Of a DNA stretch of 64,000 nt, positions 43,260-52,443 are shown in pieces. Each line of letters opens with the position of its first letter. Within the stretch, counting starts at the first letter, position 1. The stretch is from assembly GCF_002368035.1 (NCBI RefSeq), contig NZ_AP018223.1, positions 1 through 64,000 on the forward strand. Direction: 5' to 3'. The translations under genes and the position numbers were made by a program. Source of the stretch: Nostoc linckia NIES-25 (lineage in GTDB: Bacteria; Cyanobacteriota; Cyanobacteriia; Cyanobacteriales; Nostocaceae). The notes below the pieces were generated by a model, which worked only from the letters and a program-made list of their open reading frames with translations, did no database searches and was not told where the DNA came from.

Positions 43260-43448
43260 CTAGGCAATAGCATTTCGTTCCATAGCAGAGTGCATCTTCA
43301 CAGCACTCAGCGCGACTTGATGAGCTTTAGAAGCCTCACCATACCAATGAATTGCCGAGTTAAAAGCTGCCCGATATAGATCCTGGGATGCCTCAGATAA
43401 TCGAGTCCTAATATCAAAAGGCAAGTCTTCATTAGACTTGTATAAGAT
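43260..43448 (-). pseudogene. ChaB-like small protein, no canonical start codon
   Basis: An open reverse-strand frame (open from 43469, stop at 43260) reads ILYKSNEDLPFDIRTRLSEA, SQDLYRAAFNSAIHWYGEAS, then KAHQVALSAVKMHSAMERNA and IA. This matches the ChaB family (DLP, A--LYRAAFN-A, K-HQVA-SAVK) over its usual length. At the expected start there is ATC (43448) rather than ATG; the only in-frame start-like codon is TTG at 43424, inside the DLP motif. So it is either a gene with a lost start or one using an unusual codon. No clear ribosome site. It lies between the divergent hisIE and hemL starts. Confidence 0.6.
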
Positions 43449-43554
43449 ATTGTTATTTTCTTGGTTCCGCTAATTTTATACGATAGAAGTTCTAAGCAGC
43501 TTTTGACCCTATTCTAAGATAGAGCTTTTTATTGGCCACTGTTAGGAGAGAACC

Positions 43555-44853
43555 TTGGTAAATACCCCAATTAAAACAACAAAATCACAAGAAATCTTTG
43601 CCGCTGCTCAAAACCTGATGCCAGGAGGAGTCAGTTCTCCAGTTCGTGCTTTTAAATCTGTAGGCGGACAGCCTATAGTTTTCGATCGCGTTAAAGATGC
43701 GTATATTTGGGATGTAGATGGCAACCAATACATAGACTATGTAGGCACCTGGGGCCCGGCTATTTGCGGTCATGCTCATCCGGAAGTCACCGCAGCGTTG
43801 CGTGAAGCCCTGGACAAAGGCACTAGTTTCGGTGCTCCTTCAGTACTCGAAAATGTGTTAGCAGAAATGGTCATTGATGCCGTTCCCAGCATCGAAATGG
43901 TCAGATTTGTTAACTCTGGAACTGAAGCCTGCATGGGAGTTTTGCGGGTGATGCGGGCTTTCACTAACCGAGACAAAATTATCAAGTTTGAAGGCTGCTA
44001 CCACGGACACGCAGATACATTTTTAGTGAAGGCGGGTTCAGGTGTGGCTACACTTGGTTTGCCAGACTCGCCAGGTGTACCAAAATCGGCAACTAGTGGG
44101 ACTCTCACGGCGCCTTACAACGACTTAGAAGCCGTCAAAGCTTTGTTTGAAGAAAATAAAGATGAAATTGCTGGTGTCATTCTAGAACCAGTAGTCGGCA
44201 ATGCCGGGTTTATTGCGCCTGATGCTGGTTTCCTGGAAGGATTACGAGAACTTACTCAGGAGTATGGGGCGTTGTTGGTGTTTGACGAAGTGATGACGGG
44301 CTTCCGCATTGCTTACGGTGGCGCTCAAGAAAAGTTTGGCATCACTCCCGATTTAACAACTTTGGGTAAGGTTATTGGCGGCGGTTTGCCAGTAGGAGCT
44401 TATGGCGGTCGTCGGGATATTATGTCATTGGTTGCCCCAGCTGGCCCCGTATATCAAGCCGGCACTCTATCAGGTAATCCCTTGGCGATGACTGCCGGTA
44501 TTAAGACTTTGGAATTGCTACAAAAGCCTGGTGCTTATGAGTATCTTGACCGAATTACTAAAAAGCTAGCAGATGGTTTGTTACAAGTAGCAAAAGAAAC
44601 AGGCCATGCGGTTTGCGGCGGTCAAATCAGTGCTATGTTCGGCTTATTCTTTACCTCTGGCCCAGTTCACAACTACGAAGATGCGAAAAAGTCTGATACA
44701 GCCAGATTCGGACGCTTCCATCGCGGTATGTTAGAACGCGGTATTTACTTGGCACCTTCTCAATTTGAGGCTGGATTTACATCTTTGGCTCACACCGAGG
44801 AAGATATTGACCGGACTCTAGCAGCTGCACGGGATGTATTGTCTAATTTATAG
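43555..44853 (+). CDS. hemL: Glutamate-1-semialdehyde 2,1-aminomutase
   Basis: 432 residues. A PLP enzyme making 5-aminolevulinate in the C5 route to haem, chlorophyll and bilins. The start is a TTG at 43555 with AGGAGA six bases upstream; no ATG fits. PMP/PLP lysine K272 is in TTLGKVIGGGLPVGAYGG; LMPGGVSSPVRAF, NSGTEACMGVLR, CYHGHADTFLVKAGSG and LVFDEVMTGFR are standard GSAM motifs. Single gene, ended by a strong hairpin shared with the convergent fasciclin gene. Confidence 0.96.
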   Translation: MVNTPIKTTKSQEIFAAAQNLMPGGVSSPVRAFKSVGGQPIVFDRVKDAYIWDVDGNQYIDYVGTWGPAICGHAHPEVTAALREALDKGTSFGAPSVLENVLAEMVIDAVPSIEMVRFVNSGTEACMGVLRVMRAFTNRDKIIKFEGCYHGHADTFLVKAGSGVATLGLPDSPGVPKSATSGTLTAPYNDLEAVKALFEENKDEIAGVILEPVVGNAGFIAPDAGFLEGLRELTQEYGALLVFDEVMTGFRIAYGGAQEKFGITPDLTTLGKVIGGGLPVGAYGGRRDIMSLVAPAGPVYQAGTLSGNPLAMTAGIKTLELLQKPGAYEYLDRITKKLADGLLQVAKETGHAVCGGQISAMFGLFFTSGPVHNYEDAKKSDTARFGRFHRGMLERGIYLAPSQFEAGFTSLAHTEEDIDRTLAAARDVLSNL

Positions 44854-44964
44854 ACAGGAGTCAGAATTCACCAATCCAGAATTCAGAATAGTTTGTCCAT
44901 AAGGATTATGAAGTTTTGGCGGAGCTTTCCTTGCTTTGCTCATAAGTTCTGAATTCTTCTTCAG

Positions 44965-45017
44965 AAAAAGGCGTCGTCGCCCCAACTTTAAAAAGATGGG
45001 ATGACAGACGCCTTTTT
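44965..45017. terminator. Bidirectional terminator between hemL and fasciclin gene
   Basis: AAAAAGGCGTC / GACGCCTTTTT, a perfect 11-bp stem with a 31-nt loop; A/T-runs are on both sides, so it can act on both convergent transcripts. Confidence 0.7.
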
Positions 45018-45075
45018 AAGTTGTTAACTGTTGACCGTTAGCTGTCAACAGTCATCGGTTAACAGTTAATAAAAA

Positions 45076-45924
45076 CTACAAGTCAGGAGGCAAAATCACA
45101 TTATCGATCGCGTGGATTACACCATTGCTAGCTGTGATGTCAGCCTGAGTGACTTTAGCATCATTGACAGTAACACCATTAGCAGAATCAACTTTAACGT
45201 TGATGACGCCACCTTCTAGGCTTTTAACTTCACCAGACTTCAAATCACTAGACAATACTTTTCCAGGCACCACATGGTAAGTTAAGAGCTTGAGTAGCAC
45301 TTCTTTGTTCTCTGGCTTCAACAAATCTCGCACTGCGTCTGCTGGTAATTTAGCAAAGGCCGCATCTGTGGGCGCGAAAATGGTCAAGTTATCTTTGCCT
45401 TGCAAAGCTTGAGTCAATCCTGCTGCTTTCAAAGCTTTGGTTAAGGTTGTAAAAGAGGCGTTTGATTCGGCCAAGGCTAACAAATTTTTGCCTTGAGTTT
45501 CGCTTGTCCCGCCTGATGGTGGAGTTGCAGGTGTGGTAGATGGTGTTTCTGTTGGGGGTGTGGTGGGTTCGGTTTCAGGGGTAGAAGGTGGGGTGACTTC
45601 ACCAGGTGTGGCCCTACCACCACGGTTGTAGGGAGGCTCGTTGAAAATACTCGGTCTGGGATTTAGCGTTCCACCACCACTGCTCTGGGCTACTGGCTGG
45701 CGTTTGGTATTGCCTTTTTCTGTTTCTACAACAGCGTTACTAGGGGTGTACTGAGCGTTTGCTTGAAGGCGCTGACCTCGATTATAGGGCGCTTCGTTGA
45801 AAATACTGGGGTTAGGATTTAATACCTCTTTGGCATCAGATGGTAAAGTCATGAGAAGGCTGAAACTACTTAAGCCTGCTATGCCTGCCAGCGTGGTCAG
45901 CAATTTGCCGTAATTTGTCTTCAT
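45076..45924 (-). CDS. Fasciclin (FAS1) domain secreted protein
   Basis: 282 residues from the ATG at 45924 (MKTNYGKLLTTLAGIAGLSS); a frame to 45987 adds 21 residues lacking signal character. A signal peptide is followed by a spacer with a duplicated motif (LNPNPSIFNEAPYNRG and LNPRPSIFNEPPYNRG), then a Pro/Thr-rich linker (ETEPTTPPTETPSTTPATPP) and one FAS1 domain (about 150-282). FAS1 hallmarks are TIFAPTDAAFAKLPADAVRD, LLTYHVVPGKVLSSDL and ASNGVIHAIDNVILPPDL. FAS1 proteins are surface or periplasmic adhesion modules; a role here is inferred. Confidence 0.9.
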   Translation of the reverse strand: MKTNYGKLLTTLAGIAGLSSFSLLMTLPSDAKEVLNPNPSIFNEAPYNRGQRLQANAQYTPSNAVVETEKGNTKRQPVAQSSGGGTLNPRPSIFNEPPYNRGGRATPGEVTPPSTPETEPTTPPTETPSTTPATPPSGGTSETQGKNLLALAESNASFTTLTKALKAAGLTQALQGKDNLTIFAPTDAAFAKLPADAVRDLLKPENKEVLLKLLTYHVVPGKVLSSDLKSGEVKSLEGGVINVKVDSANGVTVNDAKVTQADITASNGVIHAIDNVILPPDL

Positions 45925-46567
45925 AAATTTTGTTTGTTTTTTTGTTCGCGCGTTACATAAAGATTTATAACATTTTGCTATGCACAAAATCTCACTTAAG
46001 AGGGAAGTAATCTTTTTCTTGCGAAATACTTCGTGCTAGTGAGGTTAAATACCCAACTTCGCTTACTAGCGATAATAAGTATTAAATATACTTAGTACGT
46101 ATTTAATGTAAATTTACCAGATTTGCTTGACACTACAAATAGTTTAAAAGTTTCAGTTGCTGCGGTGTAAATTCTCTAAAAATATGAAAATCTCAGATTT
46201 ACAAGCGATCGCTAACGATAACATCCGACAATTTATATGCAATATTTTTAGGTAATTTATGGTCAGTTAAAAAATTACGTTAAGAAAAGAGCGATCGCCA
46301 AAAATAGTGTAGCATATGATACTTTATATACCACGTTCCTTTAACCAGCAGAGATAATATATTGTTGATGTATATTTAGCATTTAGTAAATGCATAGTTG
46401 GACTTCTCAGTTAGATAGAGTATTTGACTGTTTTGAGTTCAAGAAATTGTGTAGCGATCGCCTTGAACGAAGGTTAAATTTGCTATGCGAACAAGAAAGA
46501 CAGCTATGCAGGAAATTGTCGCTATTAGTGCTTAAAATTTTTTTCAATTTAGAAATTGGACAAGTTT
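45925..46567. other. AT-rich divergent spacer
   Basis: Several HIP1 sites (46206, 46291, 46455 regions). A 70-codon frame at 46390-46602 overlaps the next gene and has no recognised similarity. No repeat family called. Confidence 0.4.
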
Positions 46568-47134
46568 ATGGTTGTATCAAAAAAGCTTTTTGCCCATCTT
46601 AACATTCACCATCAAGTTTCCGTTATTGCTTGCACTATTGCTACTGTAATCCTTGGTGTTGAATTTAGTATCACGGGGCAATCAGCCGATGCTCAGGTTG
46701 CCGCCCTGAATTGTGTAGGGACAGAGAATGTTACTTATAGTCCGCCTCTGACATTAAATCCTAAGCCAACTAATATCAACATAAACGGTCAATTTCAGAT
46801 ATGCAATGGTGATGCTCAAATTATTGGGGGATACTACAGTAATATCATTCAATCTCCTAACTCATCATGTGCTCAATTAACTTCATTTCCCACCAATTTT
46901 ACATATTTTTGGAGTGATGGGACAACGAGTATTGTATCTTTCGGTACTGAAGTCGTAACTGGAGGTGTAGGCGTTATAAATGTAACATCCCCTGGATATG
47001 TTACTTCTGGACGCTATCAAGGTAGCCAGGTAGTAAAAACTCTTACTCTTGTCGCATCACAATTAACAGGATGTGTAACTACTGGTGTTGCTCAATCCAG
47101 CGGTCTGGTAACACTGACTTTTGCACATTTATAA
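46568..47134 (+). CDS. Secreted beta-rich orphan protein
   Basis: 188 residues from the ATG at 46568; a TTG at 46556 would add four. An N-terminal signal (HHQVSVIACTIATVILGVEF, cleavage near SADAQVAA) is followed by a mature chain rich in Gly, Ser, Thr and Asn with four cysteines (LNCVGTENVTYSPPL, FQICNGDAQ, NSSCAQL, LTGCVTTG) that could form two disulfides. The order C-GT---YSPPLT, WSDGTTS, VTSGRYQG, L--C-T--V---G-VTLTF reminds me of small secreted proteins common in actinobacteria; this is recollection, not a search. No operon partner. Function unknown. Confidence 0.65.
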   Translation: MVVSKKLFAHLNIHHQVSVIACTIATVILGVEFSITGQSADAQVAALNCVGTENVTYSPPLTLNPKPTNININGQFQICNGDAQIIGGYYSNIIQSPNSSCAQLTSFPTNFTYFWSDGTTSIVSFGTEVVTGGVGVINVTSPGYVTSGRYQGSQVVKTLTLVASQLTGCVTTGVAQSSGLVTLTFAHL

Positions 47135-47647
47135 AGATTTTATCAGGCTTGCTTTTAAGAGAGTTCCAAAAAATAAAATCTAAAGGAAACTCTGTATAAG
47201 AATAATAATTATTCTTATATTGAGAAATGAAGTGAGAAGCTGGTGTTAGAAGCTTCTTCCTTCAGAAGTATTCAAAATAACTCTTACCTGAGAATTCTCA
47301 TTTATAAGTTAGCGATCGCTATCCTTGTTTATAAGGGTGGCTTTGCTATGTACACTGAAATTAGTTTATTTATATACAGCCAATTAATTTATTTAATTAT
47401 TTGATATCTATATTTTAATAAATCATATATTTTTGCTAAAAATCAAGCAATTAGTCAAATAGACAACTAAGTAACAACTTATTTCCTGCTCAAAGAATAC
47501 CTAAATTTTTTTAATAGACCGTAAAGAACGCAAAGCAAGAGACAAGTAATGTGATGACAGGAAAGGAGTAATACCAATAAAATTTACTTAAACTAAAGAT
47601 ACAATTGTAAAGTTAAGAAGTAAACCAGTAGTTATAAGGTATAAAAT
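47135..47647. other. AT-rich spacer upstream of the GST gene
   Basis: No gene. One HIP1 site at 47321. Nothing else recognisable. Confidence 0.4.
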
Positions 47648-48442
47648 ATGCTTGAATTATACCAATGGGAACTATCGCAATACTCAGAGAAAGTGCGGCT
47701 AATTTTAGATTTTAAAGGATTAGATTATCGCAAAATAGAGGTTACGCCTGGGATTGGACAAGTAGAACTGTTCCGACTGACTGGTCAAAGACAAGTTCCA
47801 GTATTAAAGGATGGTAATAGATATATTGTAGATTCTACGGAGATTGCTAAGTATTTAGACTTAAAATATCCCGATCGCCCATTAATACCACAAGATGCCA
47901 AAAAACGAGGCTTAACTTTATTAATAGAAGAATGGGCGGATGAGTCCATTGGCATCAAAGGTCGTAAAGCGCTGTTTGCCGCAGTCAGCCAAGATCAAAA
48001 TTTCCGCAAGTCTTTGTTACCCACATCCACGCCAGATATATTTAAGAGTCTAGTTGGAGGAGTACCCGCTGACTTGCTGACCGCGTTGGGTATTGGCGTA
48101 GGTTATAGTCCAGAGGTAATACACTCAGCGATCGCATCCTTAAAACAAGACTTGGAAGCCTTAACATTATTATTGACAGATAGTCCTTATTTGACAGGGG
48201 ATGAACCGACTTTAGCGGACTTAGCGGTGGCGGGTTTATCGATATTGCTGAAATTCCCCCCAGGCCCCTATTTAGATTTACCAGCATCTATCAGAGGTAA
48301 AGGACTGCCAATATTTGCCGAAAATCCTGATTATCAGGCATTTTTTAGCTGGCGCGATCGCCTTTACGCCCAATTTCGCAAACCTTTAATTACTACCACT
48401 CCACCATCGGCAAGTGCGCCAACTTCGATTCAAATTGATTAG
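47648..48442 (+). CDS. Glutathione S-transferase family protein
   Basis: 264 residues. The N-terminal thioredoxin-like GST domain (1-80) starts LELYQWELSQYSEKVRLILD, with the S/Y active-site region at SQYSEKV, cis-Pro in QRQVPVL and DSTEIAKYLDLKYP. The all-helical C-terminal domain (90-245) includes LTGDEPTLADLAVAGLSILL. The C-terminal tail is Pro/Thr/Ser-rich. It resembles the GST/glutaredoxin-like proteins common in cyanobacteria. Reaction unknown. It is followed by the left arm of a long inverted repeat. Confidence 0.85.
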   Translation: MLELYQWELSQYSEKVRLILDFKGLDYRKIEVTPGIGQVELFRLTGQRQVPVLKDGNRYIVDSTEIAKYLDLKYPDRPLIPQDAKKRGLTLLIEEWADESIGIKGRKALFAAVSQDQNFRKSLLPTSTPDIFKSLVGGVPADLLTALGIGVGYSPEVIHSAIASLKQDLEALTLLLTDSPYLTGDEPTLADLAVAGLSILLKFPPGPYLDLPASIRGKGLPIFAENPDYQAFFSWRDRLYAQFRKPLITTTPPSASAPTSIQID

Positions 48443-48468
48443 GGAATGGTGATTAGGGAATGGTGATT

Positions 48469-48606
48469 GGGGACTGGGGACTGGTGACTAGGGGAAAAAG
48501 GCAAAGGACAAGGGGCAAAGGTAAGATCCCCTCTTTTCCCTTTAACATGAGTCCCTTTTCCCTACCCGAAGGGTTTTGACTAATGACCAATGACTAATGA
48601 CTAATG
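48469..48606. repeat. Left arm of inverted repeat around the HerA-like gene
   Basis: Low-complexity stretch running GGGGACTGG, GGCAAAGGTAAGATCCCCT, GAAGGGTTTTGACTAATGAC. Read in reverse complement it reappears at 50353-50470 in the same order with small indels. The arm runs into the first codons of the HerA-like gene (ATGACTAATGAG). Confidence 0.8.
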
Positions 48607-48622
48607 ACTAATGACTAATGAG

Positions 48623-50353
48623 ATGAATTCGCGACAGCCATTAGGTTCGGTTATTCAAGGTTCTCTGACTGAAGGGTTAGAAGTGCGATTGCATCCTGAC
48701 GTTTCTGTGGAAGACATGCGGGTAGGTAAATTCCTTGTTGTCCAAGGGATGCGATCGCGTTTTTTTTGTATGCTGACAGATGTGGCACTAGGAGCTGCTA
48801 ATGCCCGAATTATTGCTAATCCCCCTAGTTGGGAAGACACTTTTTTACGAGATGTTTTAGCGGGAAGCGGTACATACGGAACTATCAACCTCGCGCCGAT
48901 GTTGATGTTTACCCCGGAATCTCAAGAATCTTTTTCCTCTACAAATGGCAAATCAGCAAATCCTTTTTTACCATCAGTAACAGGTTTAGCTTCATTTGTG
49001 CCGCAAACCAGCACGACGATGGAATTATTGCCTGTTAAAACTATTCCTAGCCACTTTAGTCAAGTTTACGAAGCCAGCGTTGACGATTTTCGCCGGGTGT
49101 TTGGTTGGGAAGACGATCCCCAAAGGCGTAATTTCTCCATCGGCAAACCTTTGGATATGGATGTGCCGGTTTGCATCGATTTGAATCGCTTTGTAGAACG
49201 CAGTAATGGGGTTTTTGGCAAATCTGGTACTGGTAAATCTTTTTTAACGCGTTTACTTTTAGCTGGGGTCATCCGTAAAAGTGCGGCGGTCAATTTGATT
49301 TTTGATATGCACTCTGAGTATGGCTGGGAAGCTGTTGCAGAAGGTAAAAATGTCAATACCGTTAAAGGCTTAAAGCAATTATTTCCTAATAAAGTCGAAG
49401 TTTATACCCTCGACCCGGAATCGACAAAGCGCCGGGGTGTACGCGATGCTCAAGAACTTTATCTGAGTTATGAGCAAATTGAAGTTGAAGATATTAAGTT
49501 ATGTGGTAGAGATTTGGGACTTTCTGACGCAGCCTTGGATAACGCCAATATTTTGTATAGCGAATTTGGCAAATCTTGGATTGTGCAGTTGCTAAATATG
49601 AGTAATGAAGAGATCGAGATGTTCTGCGATGAGAAGCGCGGGCACAAAGGCTCGATTATGGCATTGCAGCGCAAACTCTTGCGGATGGACAGTTTGAAGT
49701 ACATGCGAGCCGTATGCCCGCAGAATTATATCACTAAACTTGTCCAGTCACTGGAAGCCGGCAAGAATGTTGTGATAGAATTTGGTTCCCAGTCTAATAT
49801 GCTCTCTTATATGTTGGTGACCAACATGATCACCAGACGTATCCACGAGCATTACGTTAAGAAGGCAGATAAATTTCTGCAAACCAAAAATCCGAGCGAT
49901 CGCCCGACGCCATTGATGATTACCATTGAAGAAGCACACCGTTTCTTAGACCCAGCAGTGGTACAAAGCACTATCTTTGGAACTATTGCCAGGGAGTTGC
50001 GAAAATACTTTGTCACACTTTTGGTAGTCGATCAACGTCCGTCGGGGATAGATAATGAAGTTATGTCCCAAATTGGGACTCGCATTACCGCTCTGCTGAA
50101 CGATGAAAAAGACATTGATGCGATTTTTACGGGTGTATCTGGTGGTGGCGGACTGCGATCGGTATTGGCAAAGTTAGACTCTAAGCAACAAGCCTTGATT
50201 TTAGGTCATGCCGTTCCCATGCCAGTAGTAGTGCGTACCCGCCCTTATGACGCAGCTTTCTACGAAGAAATTGGCGACCCAGCCTGGGAAGAAAAACCAG
50301 ACGCAGAAGTATTCGCTGCTGCTGAACTAGCAAAGGCTGACTTGGGATTTTGA
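48623..50353 (+). CDS. HerA-like ATP-binding protein (DUF87)
   Basis: 576 residues from the ATG at 48623 (MNSRQPLGSVIQGSLTEGLE); an ATG at 48611 lies within the spacer repeat. The N-terminal HAS-barrel-like region (1-60) is followed by a FtsK/HerA RecA fold with Walker A GKSGTGKS (about 199-206), MHSEYGW, and a C-terminal Walker B in MITIEEAHRFLDP; an arginine-finger-type RELRKYFVTLLVVDQRPSGI segment follows. HerA proteins are hexameric DNA-translocating ATPases that often pair with NurA nuclease; no nurA is next door here. Cyanobacterial homologues are widespread. Cytosolic. Function inferred from family. Confidence 0.88.
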   Translation: MNSRQPLGSVIQGSLTEGLEVRLHPDVSVEDMRVGKFLVVQGMRSRFFCMLTDVALGAANARIIANPPSWEDTFLRDVLAGSGTYGTINLAPMLMFTPESQESFSSTNGKSANPFLPSVTGLASFVPQTSTTMELLPVKTIPSHFSQVYEASVDDFRRVFGWEDDPQRRNFSIGKPLDMDVPVCIDLNRFVERSNGVFGKSGTGKSFLTRLLLAGVIRKSAAVNLIFDMHSEYGWEAVAEGKNVNTVKGLKQLFPNKVEVYTLDPESTKRRGVRDAQELYLSYEQIEVEDIKLCGRDLGLSDAALDNANILYSEFGKSWIVQLLNMSNEEIEMFCDEKRGHKGSIMALQRKLLRMDSLKYMRAVCPQNYITKLVQSLEAGKNVVIEFGSQSNMLSYMLVTNMITRRIHEHYVKKADKFLQTKNPSDRPTPLMITIEEAHRFLDPAVVQSTIFGTIARELRKYFVTLLVVDQRPSGIDNEVMSQIGTRITALLNDEKDIDAIFTGVSGGGGLRSVLAKLDSKQQALILGHAVPMPVVVRTRPYDAAFYEEIGDPAWEEKPDAEVFAAAELAKADLGF

Positions 50354-50470
50354 TTTTAGTCATTAGTCCTTGGTCATTAGTCAAAACCCTTCGGTAGGGA
50401 AAAGGGAAAAGGGGGGATCTTACCTTTGCCCTTTGCCCTTTGCCCTTTTCCCCCAGTCCCCAGTCCCCAA
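50353..50470. repeat. Right arm of inverted repeat around the HerA-like gene
   Basis: Reverse-complement counterpart of 48469-48606: GTCATTAGTCAAAACCCTTC, GGGGGGATCTTACCTTTGCC and CCAGTCCCCAGTCCCC. It begins at the last base of the HerA-like stop codon. Confidence 0.8.
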
Positions 50471-50961
50471 TTCGTAACATCCCTCCATTCCTAGAGCAAA
50501 TCAAGTTCGGTTATCCCGCTAATTTTTAGCAACAGAAGAGGGGTTTTTAGCGTCACTATAGATGTAGTAAGTAATTTCAAGGAAGTTTAAAATTTTTTGG
50601 CAAAGCGGCATTTTTAAATTATAATTACAAGCTTTATCTTAAGATACTTTACTATCTGCCCGATTTATCGTATTATAAAGCTAAGTAAAACTCATATCCA
50701 CTTCGGATTTTTCAGTTACAGTCGGTAACTGGCTAAGAGAAGAATTCTCAAAAACGACCCAGCGTGCTTATAAAAGATTCAAAAATTTAGAGAAGGTAGG
50801 GGGAACCTATCTTAGGGGCTTACCGTCTTGACAACGGCTTTATCAATCGATCTCATTGCTTTTGGTAGCTCCTAGTGTTCCGCGATCAATGTACTACCTT
50901 TATCAATTAACTTTAGTAAGAAAAATTACATTTTGTTTACGGAGTAGAGGACAACGCACCA
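50354..50961. other. Long leader region upstream of the sigma factor
   Basis: After the repeat arm, AT-rich DNA leads to an inverted repeat CAGTTAC-AGTCG-GTAACTG (50714-50733) and GGGGGAACCTATCTTAGGGG. The long 5' region suggests regulated expression of the sigma factor; no single promoter can be chosen by eye. Confidence 0.45.
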
Positions 50962-51945
50962 ATGCCTACTGTCAATACCCAAACGGAAAACCTGAACACC
51001 AAATTCACGGCTGATATGGTGCGAACCTATCTGCGGGAAATTGGTCGCGTACCACTGCTAACCCGCGAACAAGAAATTGTCTATGGGAAGCAGGTACAAC
51101 AAATGATGACGCTGCTCGATGCCAAAGAAGCTTTGGCGAAGAAACTGCGTCGGGAACCAAGTTTATCGGAGTGGGCTGACCACGTTCGCCAATCAGAAAC
51201 TGAGGTGAAACAAACAGTCGCACAAGGTAAGCGTGCTAAGCAAAAAATGATTGAAGCGAATTTGCGCTTGGTGGTTGCGATCGCTAAGAAATACCAAAAG
51301 CGTAACATGGAATTTCTGGATTTGATCCAGGAAGGAACGCTAGGATTAGAAAGGGGTGTAGAGAAATTCGACCCAACAAGAGGTTATAAGTTCTCAACCT
51401 ACGCTTACTGGTGGATTCGCCAAGCGATTACGCGTGCGATTGCCCAACAAGGTCGTACTATTCGCTTACCGATTCACATTACCGAGAAACTCAACAAAAT
51501 CAAAAAAGTGCAACGCGAGTTGGCTCAAACCTTGGGGCGATCGCCTACTCCAGCTGAAATTGCCAAAGAACTGGAACTAGAACCGGCTCAGATCCGCGAG
51601 TACCTGAATATGGCGCGTCAACCAGTGTCTTTGGATGTGCGAGTCGGCGACAACCAAGATACAGAGTTACAAGAAATGCTCGAAGATGACGGCCCGTCAC
51701 CAGAGTATTACACCAACCAAGAGTTCCTACGTCAAGACTTGAACAACTTGCTAGCAGAACTAACTCCCCAACAGCGCGAAGTTTTAGCCTTACGCTTTGG
51801 TTTAGAGGATGGTAACGAAATGTCATTGGCGAAAGTAGGTGAGAGATTGAATCTCAGCCGGGAACGCGTCCGCCAATTAGAGCATCAAGCTTTGGCTCAT
51901 TTGCGTCGCCGTCGTTCCAATGTCAAAGAATACATTGCCAGCTAA
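50962..51945 (+). CDS. sigB: Group 2 RNA polymerase sigma factor (SigB-type)
   Basis: 327 residues. Region 1.2 is FTADMVRTYLREIGRVPLLT; region 2 contains KRNMEFLDLIQEGTLGLERG and YKFSTYAYWWIRQAITRAIA with the -10 recognition helix; region 3 is LPIHITEKLNKIKKVQRELA; region 4 has LTPQQREVLALRFGLEDGNE and LNLSRERVRQLEHQALAHLR. Regions match the RpoD-like group but without the long region 1.1, so it is a non-essential group 2 factor. The N terminus (MPTVNTQTENLN) is like SigB of Anabaena, hence the symbol; group 2 sub-typing by eye is tentative. Stress, carbon or nitrogen response is the known family role. It ends with two hairpins. Confidence 0.9.
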   Translation: MPTVNTQTENLNTKFTADMVRTYLREIGRVPLLTREQEIVYGKQVQQMMTLLDAKEALAKKLRREPSLSEWADHVRQSETEVKQTVAQGKRAKQKMIEANLRLVVAIAKKYQKRNMEFLDLIQEGTLGLERGVEKFDPTRGYKFSTYAYWWIRQAITRAIAQQGRTIRLPIHITEKLNKIKKVQRELAQTLGRSPTPAEIAKELELEPAQIREYLNMARQPVSLDVRVGDNQDTELQEMLEDDGPSPEYYTNQEFLRQDLNNLLAELTPQQREVLALRFGLEDGNEMSLAKVGERLNLSRERVRQLEHQALAHLRRRRSNVKEYIAS

Positions 51946-51949
51946 AACT

Positions 51950-51973
51950 AAAGACGCGGACTCTCGCGTCTTT
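51950..51973 (+). terminator. First hairpin after the sigma factor
   Basis: AAAGACGCG-GACTCT-CGCGTCTTT, a perfect 9-bp stem five bases after the stop; no long T-run. Confidence 0.5.
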
Positions 51974-51989
51974 ACACCACCTTGGTGAA

Positions 51990-52020
51990 GCGCCTCCTGA
52001 ATTCAGGGGGCGATTTTTTT
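51990..52020 (+). terminator. Rho-independent terminator of the sigma factor gene
   Basis: GCGCCTCCTGAATTCAGG with GGGCG closes a strong stem directly followed by seven T. Clear intrinsic terminator. Confidence 0.8.
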
Positions 52021-52082
52021 GTAGTTACTGCTGGTGAATCAGAAATCATACACGATTTTTTTCCCTATTCAAACACATGTAC

Positions 52083-52103
52083 AGACGTTGCAATGCAACG
52101 TCT
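52083..52103. repeat. GACGTTGCA palindrome, copy 2
   Basis: AGACGTTGCA-A-TGCAACGTCT; same family as 7712 and 54890. Confidence 0.8.
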
Positions 52104-52443
52104 CTTCAAAATCTAACACCATTGCCATAGTTCTACGGAGATAGATCTGAGAAAAAAGATCGTTAATTTTTCTCTGGTGAAAAATGTAAAAGGTAAGATA
52201 TTAAAGTTAATTGAGAGTACTAGATTTAGAATTAACCTCACCCAATGGAATGAATCTGCTGGATGAATCATAAATGTCTAAGTAATGGTAATCTAGGTTT
52301 GTTAAGCTAAATTAAATAAAAACTTTAGTTTTTGAGACTTTTATTTTTCGGACAATAGAAATTGAGTCATTAGCGATCGAGACTTGATTATGAGCTAAGT
52401 AATTTCTAGGAAATTTAGTTAATTTTTTAACAGGAGAAGTAAG

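Larger units (their letters stand above)
51946..52443. other. Spacer between sigma factor and secreted orphan
   Basis: It holds two terminator hairpins, a GACGTTGCA palindrome and AT-rich DNA, ending in an AGGAGAA ribosome site at 52432. Confidence 0.5.

Noticed and set aside
46390..46602. 70-codon Cys/Leu-rich frame
   Set aside because: Overlaps the start of the better supported secreted protein and has no known similarity.
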